Positions 9,244-16,526 of a DNA stretch of 64,000 nt are shown in pieces. The DNA comes from an uncultured Archangium sp. (GTDB taxonomy: Bacteria > Myxococcota > Myxococcia > Myxococcales > Myxococcaceae). Each line of letters begins with the position of its first letter. Positions within the stretch are counted from its first letter, which is position 1. A program made the position numbers and the translations under genes. A model generated the notes under the pieces. That model searched no databases, was not told the DNA's origin, and saw only the letters and a list, made by a program, of their open reading frames with translations. The stretch spans positions 31,839 to 95,838 of the forward strand of contig CAIVGN010000224.1 of the NCBI GenBank assembly GCA_903905455.1. Reading direction: 5' to 3'.

Positions 9244-10152
9244 TCACCTTTGCTTCTTGCGGGTGACCTCGTTGACGAAGCGCTTGAACTCGGGGTCGGT
9301 GCGCAGCGGCTCGAGGTCGTCGTCGGTCAACAGCGGCTCGGAGTACAGGGCGGCCCCGCCGAGCTTCACGGCGGCGCGCAGCGAGGCGACGGCGCCCTTC
9401 TTGTCGCCCATCATCATCAGCGCGCAGGCCCGGTTGTAGTGCACCTGCGAGAGGTGGCCCGGCGACGGGCGGCGCGGCTGCGTCTGCGTCGAGCCGATGG
9501 CGAAGGCGCGGTCGAAGTATTCCAGGGCGCGCTCCGAGCGGCCCAGCTTCACCTCGGTGACGCCGAAGCCCATGAGCGCCTCCCAGCGGTTGGGGTCGGC
9601 CTCCATCGCCTGGCGGAACTTCTCCCGGGCCTGGTTGACCTTGCGGTCCTGGAGCAGGCGATCGCCTTCCTGGCAGGCCTCGGTCGCCTGTTCCTGGGGG
9701 TCGGCCTTGTTCTGCTTCTGGGCCACGGCCGCCGCCGACGAGTCGCCGACCACCTTCTGCTTTTCCTCCACGGTCGCGGGGCGGAAGAACAGGGCCTTGC
9801 CGTCGAGCGCGGGGCTGGTGCAGCCCTCGTCGAGGTGGATCCAGGCGGCGACGGCGTCACCGTGGTGCACGCCGAGCATGGGGAAGGCGCGCTGGCCGGG
9901 GCAGCCGGCACCGTCGAGGCACAGCGTCACGGTGCCCACGAAGACGTTGCCTTCGAAGTTGCCGGTGACGACCTGGGTGTCGGCGGCGAACACGCACTGC
10001 GCCGACGAGCGCAACTTGCCGACGATCTTCCCCTCGGACATCGAGAAATCGACGAGCCCCATCTCCCCCACGGCATAGAGGCCGGAGAGCGTCGGCGTCG
10101 CAGCCGAAGCACCCCAGGAGACCAGCGCCAGTGCCACCAGCGATCGCTTCAT
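9244..10152 (-). CDS. Exported TPR-repeat protein
   Basis: A 302-residue protein with a signal peptide ending GASA at residue 17, a central region with three to four Cys (likely disulfides) and C-terminal TPR-like helices from about 160 to 265 (QAREKFRQAMEADPN, RALEYFDRAFAIG, VHYNRACALMMMGD). It should be periplasmic. The gene immediately precedes the Ser/Thr kinase gene with a 3-nt gap, so the two form an operon, but the kinase is cytosolic, and a direct link is inference. The ATG at 10152 lies close to the divergent 6S RNA promoter. Confidence 0.75.
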   Translation of the reverse strand: MKRSLVALALVSWGASAATPTLSGLYAVGEMGLVDFSMSEGKIVGKLRSSAQCVFAADTQVVTGNFEGNVFVGTVTLCLDGAGCPGQRAFPMLGVHHGDAVAAWIHLDEGCTSPALDGKALFFRPATVEEKQKVVGDSSAAAVAQKQNKADPQEQATEACQEGDRLLQDRKVNQAREKFRQAMEADPNRWEALMGFGVTEVKLGRSERALEYFDRAFAIGSTQTQPRRPSPGHLSQVHYNRACALMMMGDKKGAVASLRAAVKLGGAALYSEPLLTDDDLEPLRTDPEFKRFVNEVTRKKQR

Positions 10153-10173
10153 CCGCGAAAAGAAGTTAGCACC

Positions 10174-10201
10174 TTGAAACGGGCGGGCGCGCTCTTATGC
10201 T
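10174..10201 (+). promoter_or_regulatory. Sigma-70-type promoter of 6S RNA
   Basis: A -35 TTGAAA (10174-10179), a 16-nt spacer and a -10 TATGCT (10196-10201) place transcription start near 10208, just ahead of the predicted 6S RNA structure. Confidence 0.65.
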
Positions 10202-10207
10202 CGCGGC

Positions 10208-10415
10208 TACTCAAAGGTCTCTCCAAGGTTGTTCCCTGCAGGGTACGTGATGCTCGACTAACGCTCGAACCGATACATAAACAACGGGGGTTGTCTCGTC
10301 CGACTGGGTGCAAGCCCTCCTCGCAAGAGAGAGGGACGCCGAAAGAAGGCAGATGGCTCCCACCTGAACCGTCAGGTTCAGCGCATGTCGGGACACACGG
10401 CTCATGGTGGGGAAC
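10208..10415 (+). ncRNA. ssrS: 6S RNA
   Basis: No protein is encoded here on a convincing frame, but the region folds as a long rod. The closing stem pairs 10231-10236 with 10410-10415, 10246-10249 with 10396-10399 and 10253-10258 with 10387-10392. The hairpin ACCTGA-ACCG-TCAGGT at 10362-10377 sits on the 3' side of the central bubble, as in known 6S RNAs. The position directly before ygfA is the classic proteobacterial arrangement. 6S RNA mimics an open promoter and binds RNA polymerase holoenzyme in stationary phase. The ends are estimates; further pairing of 10218-10224 with 10441-10447 could extend the 3' end into ygfA. Confidence 0.82.
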
Positions 10416-10997
10416 TCTTCATCGGACAAGGCAACGCTGCGGAGAGAAGCAGAACTCCGGCGGCGGGCGCTGAGTCCCGAAGTCGTCGAACGGTGGGGCG
10501 GTGAGGTGCAGAAGCACCTCGCCGCCCTTCCTCTTTTCAGCGACCGGGTGATTCGGGCCGTGGGGGTCTACGACGCCCAGCCCTTCGAGGTGCCGCTGGC
10601 CGACTTCATCCTCGAGCTGACGAACCGGGGCGTGGTGTGCGTGTACCCCCGGGTGGTCCGCGGCGAGAAGACGCTGCGCTTCCACGAGGTGGGCGAGACG
10701 TGGGCGCGGGGTCCCTTTGGGTTGCGCGAGCCGCCGACCTACGCACCCGAACGGGCGCTCGCCGACATCGACGTTTTCCTCGTACCCGGCGTGGCCTTCA
10801 CCGCCGATGGGCGCCGGCTCGGCCGGGGTGGCGGGTACTACGACACCACCCTCTCCCTCGCCAACGCGCAGGCGGCGCGCATTGGCATCTCCTTCGCCAA
10901 CGGTGTGCTCGATGACCTCCCCGTCGAGGCGCACGATCAGCGGGTGGACTTCGTGGCGACCGAACTGGGCGTGCTCGCCACCCACGCCGGCCGTTAG
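10404..10997 (+). CDS. ygfA: 5-formyltetrahydrofolate cyclo-ligase
   Basis: The 197-residue enzyme converts 5-formyl-THF to 5,10-methenyl-THF with ATP. The basic N-terminal KATLRREAELRRRALS helix and the GRGGGYYDTTL motif near 149 that binds the phosphate are diagnostic. The ATG at 10404 (GTG at 10407 is the alternative) overlaps the 3' end of the predicted 6S RNA, so it is probably translated from a read-through or processed transcript. A PilZ gene follows 9 nt after its stop. Confidence 0.93.
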   Translation: MVGNSSSDKATLRREAELRRRALSPEVVERWGGEVQKHLAALPLFSDRVIRAVGVYDAQPFEVPLADFILELTNRGVVCVYPRVVRGEKTLRFHEVGETWARGPFGLREPPTYAPERALADIDVFLVPGVAFTADGRRLGRGGGYYDTTLSLANAQAARIGISFANGVLDDLPVEAHDQRVDFVATELGVLATHAGR

Positions 10998-11006
10998 ACC
11001 TTGCTG

Positions 11007-11303
11007 ATGGGTGCCGAGCGACGAGAGTTTCCGCGATTTCCTTGTCGGTTCCCCACCTCGGTCGAAGGCCCGCGCGGGGCGATGCGCGGCTTCTGCACCG
11101 ATCTCTCGGTCGGCGGCCTCTTCGTGGAGGGTGTTGCCCTGGGCCAGGACGTCCTGACCACGGTGAAGATCGAGTTCCCGGTGGGCGCCATGGCCTTCCA
11201 GGCGCAGGTGCGCCGCGTGGTGGTCGAGCCCCGGGGTACCGGGCTCCAGTTCATGCGCCTCGAGCAGCAGCAGCTCGCCCTGATCCAACGCTACGCGCGA
11301 TGA
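11007..11303 (+). CDS. Single-domain PilZ protein
   Basis: The 98-residue protein consists of one PilZ domain, a c-di-GMP receptor fold. The RxxxR motif is RREFPR near residues 5-10 and the D/NxSxxG motif is DLSVGG, both needed for ligand binding and both intact. The ATG at 11007 was chosen over a TTG at 11001. It starts 9 nt after ygfA and is likely co-transcribed with it. Small PilZ proteins of this kind are numerous in Myxococcota and act on motility or secretion targets; the target is not visible. Confidence 0.88.
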   Translation: MGAERREFPRFPCRFPTSVEGPRGAMRGFCTDLSVGGLFVEGVALGQDVLTTVKIEFPVGAMAFQAQVRRVVVEPRGTGLQFMRLEQQQLALIQRYAR

Positions 11304-11307
11304 GGCC

Positions 11308-12264
11308 TCACCCCCGGCTGGCGAACACCCACGTGTAGACGCCGTCGCCCGCCTGCGAGGGGAAGTGCAGGCCCTCGAGGGTCTGGGCGAGGCACCGATC
11401 GAGCAGCAAGTCGGCCGCGGTGGCGCCCTCGCTCAGGGTGCTCGCGACCCACGCTGCGCGCACCTGGCCGGAGTCGTCGACCCGAAAGCGAAACGTGCGC
11501 CCGCCGCCGATCGACGTTCGCCGCGCGAGCGCTGCGTCCCAACACGCGCTGACCTTCGGGCCGGCGAGGCGAACGACCTCGCGGACCAACGACGGGTCGA
11601 GGGCCACGCCGGAGCTCGGCCCCGGGGGCGCGGCGTAGAGGGCGACCTCACCGGCCGCCGCCGGCGCACCGTTGGGGGAGAACTGGAAGAAGAGCTCGCG
11701 GCTCGAGGGCCAGGCCGTGGCGCTGAGCACGGCCTCGGTGCAGCGCTCGGAGTCAGCCAGGGCGGACGGCAGGGGCCGCACCTCGAAGCCCGGGGTGTGG
11801 CGCACCATGAACCGGGTCGACGGGCGCAGGGGCCCCACCTTCGAGAGGCACGCGCTGACCAGGGCGCCGGGGTCGAGCACGCCGCGCTCAGGCCCGAACC
11901 GGGAAGACGAGAGCAGCTTCACCCAGGCCAGCGCGGCCCAGCCGTCGATGGGCTGTTCGGGGGGCGCGACCTCGAGGGTGGTCGGGCGCGTGGGCCAGGT
12001 CACCGTGGTGGCGATCTCGCGCAGGCACCGGCCGGTGGAGTTGGACGCGCCTTCCTTCACCTCGAAGACCACGTCGCCGTCGATGAAGGTGAGGGCGACG
12101 CGTTGCGTGCGCAGGGCATCTTGCGGCCAGCACACCGCGAAGAGCGCCTCGGGAGGCAACGCGAGCGTGACCGGCCCCACGGGTTCGAAGCGCGCGCCCC
12201 CCTGGGAAGCAGAGGGCGCGGCACACGAGAGGACCAGCAGACCGGCGATCGCGACCTGGCGCAT
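11308..12264 (-). CDS. Lipoprotein with AgmX/PglI-like C-terminal domain
   Basis: Residues 1-14 form a lipoprotein signal (MRQVAIAGLLVLSC) with Cys14 as the modified residue. The C-terminal 95 residues have the pattern of AgmX/PglI C-terminal domains, which resemble TonB C-termini: a VSACWDAAL segment, FRFRVDDSGQVRAAWV, then DRCLAQTLEGLHFP with the paired Cys. AgmX and PglI take part in gliding motility in Myxococcus, but this domain is widespread in the phylum and a motility role here is not shown. The gene is convergent with the PilZ gene (4 nt between stops) and lies 8 nt downstream of nothing else on its own strand except the E2 gene, which ends at 12273. Confidence 0.7.
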   Translation of the reverse strand: MRQVAIAGLLVLSCAAPSASQGGARFEPVGPVTLALPPEALFAVCWPQDALRTQRVALTFIDGDVVFEVKEGASNSTGRCLREIATTVTWPTRPTTLEVAPPEQPIDGWAALAWVKLLSSSRFGPERGVLDPGALVSACLSKVGPLRPSTRFMVRHTPGFEVRPLPSALADSERCTEAVLSATAWPSSRELFFQFSPNGAPAAAGEVALYAAPPGPSSGVALDPSLVREVVRLAGPKVSACWDAALARRTSIGGGRTFRFRVDDSGQVRAAWVASTLSEGATAADLLLDRCLAQTLEGLHFPSQAGDGVYTWVFASRG

Positions 12265-12272
12265 GCCCCTTC

Positions 12273-13529
12273 TTAGAACACGAGGCGCAGCGGGTGCTCG
12301 AGGAGCGTGCGGAGTTCCTGCAGGTACTGCGCGCCCACGGCCCCGTCGATGACGCGGTGATCGCCCGACAGGGTGATCGACATCATCTGGCGAATGACCA
12401 TCTGGTCGTTGCGCACCACGACCTTCGGCTCCACCCGGCCCACGGCGAGGATCGCGGCCTGCGGCGGGTTGATCACCGCGATGAAGGTGTCGATGCCGAA
12501 CATGCCGAGGTTGGAGACGGTGATCGAACCGCCCGTGTATTCCTCGGGCTTGAGCGCCTTGCGCTTCGCGCGCTCGGCGAGCTCGCGAATCTCGGCGGCG
12601 ATCTCCGCGAGGCCCTTCTGATCGGCGTCCTTGATCAGCGGGGTGATCAGCCCGTCTTCGATGGCCACGGCCACGCCGACGTCGACGGTGCGCAACTGCT
12701 CGATGTGGTCGCCGGCGAAGACCTGGTTGATGCGGGGGAACTTCCGCACCGCCATCGCCGTGGCCTTCACGATGATGTCGTTGACGGAGACCTTGAGGTC
12801 CTGCGCCCTGGCCTCCTCGCGGATCTTCAGGGCCTGGTCCATCTCGACGTCGATGGTCAGGTAGAAGTGCGGCACGCCGGGCTTCACCTCGGTCAGCCGC
12901 TGGGCGATCACCTTGCGCATGGTGGTGACCGGGAGCATCTCGGGCGCGGCGCGCACGCCGGGGGTCGCGCGGAAGACTGCCGGGCCCTTGGCTGCGGGAG
13001 CCACCATCGCCTGCTCGATGTCGCGCTTGACGATGCGCCCGTTGGGGCCTGAGCCGGGCACGCTGCCCAGGTCGATGCCCTGGGTCTCGGCCATCTTGCG
13101 CGCGAGCGGCGAGACGCGGAGCCGCTCACCCGAGGCCACCGGCGCCGCGGCGACGACCGCGGGCTTCGGCTTGGAGGGAACCAGGGCCGCCGCGACGGGC
13201 GCCACCGGCTTCGGCGCCGCGACCGCGACGGGGGCAGCGACCGCGGGAGCGGCCGCGGGCGCCGGCACGGGCACCTCGGGGATGGCCTCTCCGGGCTTCC
13301 CGATCCACCCGATGACGCCGCCCACGGGGGACGTGCTGCCCGCAGGGACGACGATCTTCAGCAGCGTGCCGCCGTCGGTCGCCTCGATCTCGAGGTTCGA
13401 CTTGTCTGTCTCGCACTCGGCGAGGCCGTCACCGGAGTTGACCTTGTCGCCCTCCTTCTTGAGCCACTTGGTGATGCGGCCCTCGGACATCGTGGGCGAG
13501 AGCGCGGGCAGCTGAATCGCGATGGGCAT
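12273..13529 (-). CDS. pdhC: Dihydrolipoamide acyltransferase (E2) of pyruvate dehydrogenase complex
   Basis: The 418-residue protein has one lipoyl domain with lipoyl-lysine K43 in ETDKSNLEIE, a Pro/Ala-rich linker (about 80-130), a peripheral subunit-binding domain (RVSPLARKMAETQGIDL and GPNGRIVKRDIEQA), and the catalytic acyltransferase domain ending with DHRVIDG. It transfers the acetyl group from lipoate to CoA in the cytoplasm. It is the third gene of the E1alpha-E1beta-E2 operon, 33 nt after E1beta. No E3 gene follows, so dihydrolipoamide dehydrogenase must be encoded elsewhere. A branched-chain or acetoin substrate cannot be excluded. Confidence 0.93.
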   Translation of the reverse strand: MPIAIQLPALSPTMSEGRITKWLKKEGDKVNSGDGLAECETDKSNLEIEATDGGTLLKIVVPAGSTSPVGGVIGWIGKPGEAIPEVPVPAPAAAPAVAAPVAVAAPKPVAPVAAALVPSKPKPAVVAAAPVASGERLRVSPLARKMAETQGIDLGSVPGSGPNGRIVKRDIEQAMVAPAAKGPAVFRATPGVRAAPEMLPVTTMRKVIAQRLTEVKPGVPHFYLTIDVEMDQALKIREEARAQDLKVSVNDIIVKATAMAVRKFPRINQVFAGDHIEQLRTVDVGVAVAIEDGLITPLIKDADQKGLAEIAAEIRELAERAKRKALKPEEYTGGSITVSNLGMFGIDTFIAVINPPQAAILAVGRVEPKVVVRNDQMVIRQMMSITLSGDHRVIDGAVGAQYLQELRTLLEHPLRLVF

Positions 13530-13562
13530 GTGCGTCTTTCGAAACGAAGAAGGAGATGGAGA

Positions 13563-14543
13563 TCAGCGGTACAGGACCTGGGTCACCGCTTCGACGACGC
13601 GCGGGATCGAGGGCTGGATGAGACGCTCGAGGTTCTCGGCGTAGGCCATGTTCACGTCGAGGCCGTGCACGCGCCCGACAGGGGCGTCGAGATCGTCGAA
13701 ACACTCGCGGTTGATGAAGTCGGCGACGTGGCCGCCGAAGCCGGCGTAGCCCCAGCCTTCCTCGACGACGACCACGCGGTTGGTCTTCTTCACCGAGGCG
13801 GCGATGGCCGCTTCGTCCATCGGCTTGAGGGTACGCAGGTCGAGCACCTCGACGCTGATGCCCTGCTGCGCGAGTTGCTCGGCGGCGGGGAGCACCACGG
13901 CGGTCACCATGCGCGACCAGGTGACGATGGTGACGTCGGTGCCTTCGCGCTTCACGTCGGCCTTGCCGATGGGGATCAGGTACTCGCCGTCGGGCACCTC
14001 GCCCTTGACGCCGTAGAGCAGCTCCCCTTCCATGAAGATGACGGGGTTCTCGTCGCGAATGGCGGACTTGAGCAGGCCCTTGGCGTCGGCAGGCGTGCCC
14101 GGGGCGATCACCTTGAGCCCGGGGAAGTGGGCGTAGTTCGCCTCGAGCGCCTGGCTGTGCTGCGAGCTCAAGCGACCGCCGGCGCCGTTGGGCCCGCGGA
14201 AGACGATGGGGCAGCGCAGCTGGCCGCCCGACATGTGGCGGATCTTCGCGGCGCTGTTGACGATCTGGTCCATCGCCAGGATGGCGAAGTTCCAGGTCAT
14301 CATCTCGATGACCGGGCGCAGGCCGGCGATCGCCGCGCCGACCCCGAGGCCACCAAAGCCCAGCTCGGAGATCGGCGAGTCGACCACGCGGGCGCTGCCG
14401 AACTTCTCGAGCAGCCCCTTGGACACCTTGTAGGCGCCGTCGTAGCGAGCCACTTCTTCACCCATCAGGAACACGCGGGGGTCGCGCGCCATCTCTTCGG
14501 CGAGCGCCTGGTTCAGCGCCTCGCGGTACGCAATCTCAGCCAT
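13563..14543 (-). CDS. pdhB: Pyruvate dehydrogenase E1 beta subunit
   Basis: The 326-residue transketolase-like protein starts at ATG 14543 (MAEIAYREALNQALAEEM) two nt after the E1alpha stop. Family landmarks are LMGEEVARYDGAYKVSKGL, the PISELGFGGLGVGAA segment, GGRLSSQHSQ and the C-terminal VVVVEEGWGYAGFG. It pairs with the alpha subunit to decarboxylate pyruvate and reductively acetylate the E2 lipoyl group. A much longer open frame continues upstream in the same phase but only shadows the alpha gene. Confidence 0.95.
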   Translation of the reverse strand: MAEIAYREALNQALAEEMARDPRVFLMGEEVARYDGAYKVSKGLLEKFGSARVVDSPISELGFGGLGVGAAIAGLRPVIEMMTWNFAILAMDQIVNSAAKIRHMSGGQLRCPIVFRGPNGAGGRLSSQHSQALEANYAHFPGLKVIAPGTPADAKGLLKSAIRDENPVIFMEGELLYGVKGEVPDGEYLIPIGKADVKREGTDVTIVTWSRMVTAVVLPAAEQLAQQGISVEVLDLRTLKPMDEAAIAASVKKTNRVVVVEEGWGYAGFGGHVADFINRECFDDLDAPVGRVHGLDVNMAYAENLERLIQPSIPRVVEAVTQVLYR

Positions 14544-14545
14544 GG

Positions 14546-15649
14546 TCAGGCCACTCCCTTCTTCGATGCGGAACTGGAAGGCACCATCGGTTCGAGCTCC
14601 CAGGTCACCTTGAAGTCGGTGGGGAACGAGGGCCACTTCACGTCGGTCGCGCCGAGCACGCGCTCGCGCGGCTTCTCGTCGAGCTCGCCGTCTTCGACCA
14701 GGCCGTGCGTCCAGATGTCGGAGTCGGGCGGCAGCGGCGAGGCGTCGGCGAAGGCCAGGGCCTTCTCGACGACGATCTTCTCTTCTTCGTCGATGACCTC
14801 GAGCTGCGCCTCGGTGGCGAGCTTCTCTTCCATCAACTGCTGGCGCAGCTTGATGATCGGGTCGCGCTGCTTCTCGAGCTCGACCTCTTCCTTGGTGCGG
14901 TAGGTGGCGGCGTCGGACATCGAGTGGCCGCGGAACCGGTAGGTGTACGCCTCGAGGAGCACCGGGCCGTTGCCGGCGCGGATCCACGCGGTGAGCTCCT
15001 TCACCTTTTCGTACACCGCGAGCACGTCCATGCCGTCCACCGACTCGCCGCGCATGTCCCAGCCGGGGGCGCGCTTGTGGATGTCGGGCACCGACGAAAC
15101 GCGGGCGATGTCCGTGCCCATGCCGTACTTGTTGTTCTCGACGATGTAGAGCACCGGCAGCTTCCACTTCGCCGCCATGTTGAAGGTCTCGTGCAGCGCG
15201 CCCTGGTTCGAGGCCGCGTCACCGAAGCTGCACACCGTGACCCGGTCTTCGTTGCGGTACTTCGAGGCGAAGGCCATGCCCGCCGCGAGCGGGATCTGGG
15301 CGCCCACGATGCCGTAGCCGCCGTAAAAGCCGTGCTCGACGTCGAAGAAGTGCATCGAGCCGCCCTTCCCCTTCGAGTAGCCGGTGTCGCGCCCATAGAG
15401 CTCGGCCATGAGCATGCCGGCGTCGGCGCCGCGCACCAGGGGGTGCACGTGGTCGCGGTACCCGGTCATCACCCAGTCGGTCTCGCGCAGGGCCTCGTTC
15501 ACGCCGACCACCACGGCCTCCTGGCCGATGTAGAGGTGGCAAAAGCCCTGGATCTTCTTCAGCCCGTACGCCTGCCCGGCCTTCTCTTCGAAGCGGCGGG
15601 CGAGCAGCATCTTTCGGTACATCGTCAGCATCAGCTCAGTGCTGGCCAT
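14546..15649 (-). CDS. pdhA: Pyruvate dehydrogenase E1 alpha subunit
   Basis: The 367-residue thiamine-diphosphate-binding subunit carries the TPP/Mg motif as GDAASNQG...VENN; the usual second Gly of GDG is Ala. It also has YRDHVHPLVRGAD and the loop RFRGHSMSDAATYR, whose eukaryotic counterpart is phosphorylated. AGGAG precedes the ATG at 15649 by 6 nt or so. First gene of the pdhA-pdhB-pdhC operon, with the promoter expected in the 82-nt gap to the HAD gene. Confidence 0.95.
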   Translation of the reverse strand: MASTELMLTMYRKMLLARRFEEKAGQAYGLKKIQGFCHLYIGQEAVVVGVNEALRETDWVMTGYRDHVHPLVRGADAGMLMAELYGRDTGYSKGKGGSMHFFDVEHGFYGGYGIVGAQIPLAAGMAFASKYRNEDRVTVCSFGDAASNQGALHETFNMAAKWKLPVLYIVENNKYGMGTDIARVSSVPDIHKRAPGWDMRGESVDGMDVLAVYEKVKELTAWIRAGNGPVLLEAYTYRFRGHSMSDAATYRTKEEVELEKQRDPIIKLRQQLMEEKLATEAQLEVIDEEEKIVVEKALAFADASPLPPDSDIWTHGLVEDGELDEKPRERVLGATDVKWPSFPTDFKVTWELEPMVPSSSASKKGVA

Positions 15650-15731
15650 GGGGACTCCTGGTGGTGCGAAGACAGTTCTCGAGACTCAGCGCGCGCGGGC
15701 ACTTAACGACGAGGCCCGCTGGCGCCACGAC

Positions 15732-16469
15732 TCAATATGCGAAGTGGGGAATCGACACGCAGCGCGGGTGCAGCTTCACGTCGCGACCCGAGTGATCGGT
15801 GGCGAGGTGCACGGGCACCGCGTTCTCGAACTTCACGGCGTAGTCGTTGATGTGGGTGGGCTCGTTGTCGAAGGCCGCCAGCACCGTACCCATCGACTTG
15901 AGCTGCTCGTGGGCCTCGCGCTTGAAGGCGTCGTCGTCGGCCATGAGCTCGGGCTTCATGAGCAGCTGCACCTGCCCGCCGTGGCTGGGCATGGGCATGC
16001 GGCAACGCTCGAGGCAGGCCTCGGTGCCCTCGCGCATGCCCTCGTGCCGGCCGGTGACATAGATCACCCGCGACTTCGCGTAGTCGAGCGCGTGCAGGTA
16101 GCGCGGCGCGCCGACGACCTCGATGTCGGTGCGGCAGTAGTCGGAGGTGAAGAAGCGCTCCTGCCAGAAGGCCTTGAGGTCCGCGTAGATCTCCTCGGAC
16201 TGGGCCGGGGCCAACCCGCAGGCGTTGGTGGCGCCGCGGAGATCCCACCCGCTGGAGAAGTGCCAGGGCTGGCACTGCGTCAGGGGGGCGAGGTGCCGGG
16301 CGTGGCCGAACTCGCGCAAGATGCGGGCCTGGCGCGGCCGGTTGTCGAAGACCGTCGAGTCGAGATCGAACACCAACAGGCCGCGGGGGCCGGACTTCAG
16401 GGCGAGCGAGAGGATCTGCTCGAGCGTCTGGTGCCAGTCGAGGGCGACGCGGTGGAGATAGTCATGCAT
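15732..16469 (-). CDS. HAD-superfamily phosphatase
   Basis: The 245-residue protein has HAD motif I FDLDSTVFDN with the nucleophile D35 and acid/base D37, motif II in VIYVTGRHEG and an acidic motif near AAFDNEPTHIND. The cap region inserted after motif I contains HFSSGWDLRG. It is cytoplasmic with no signal peptide. The physiological substrate cannot be told from sequence. The gene is upstream of the pdh operon on the same strand but separated by 82 nt, and 57 nt downstream of a membrane-protein gene. Confidence 0.82.
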   Translation of the reverse strand: MHDYLHRVALDWHQTLEQILSLALKSGPRGLLVFDLDSTVFDNRPRQARILREFGHARHLAPLTQCQPWHFSSGWDLRGATNACGLAPAQSEEIYADLKAFWQERFFTSDYCRTDIEVVGAPRYLHALDYAKSRVIYVTGRHEGMREGTEACLERCRMPMPSHGGQVQLLMKPELMADDDAFKREAHEQLKSMGTVLAAFDNEPTHINDYAVKFENAVPVHLATDHSGRDVKLHPRCVSIPHFAY

Positions 16470-16526
16470 GGGAGCCGCGCGCTCTACACCACTTCGCCCA
16501 GCGATTTCCCCTCGAAAACTCGTGAC

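Noticed and set aside
10211..10429. 72-codon open frame on the minus strand
   Set aside because: It lies inside the 6S RNA region; synteny, structure and promoter support an RNA gene instead.
14544..15167. N-terminal extension of pdhB
   Set aside because: It overlaps pdhA in another frame; the ATG at 14543 matches the family's N-terminus.
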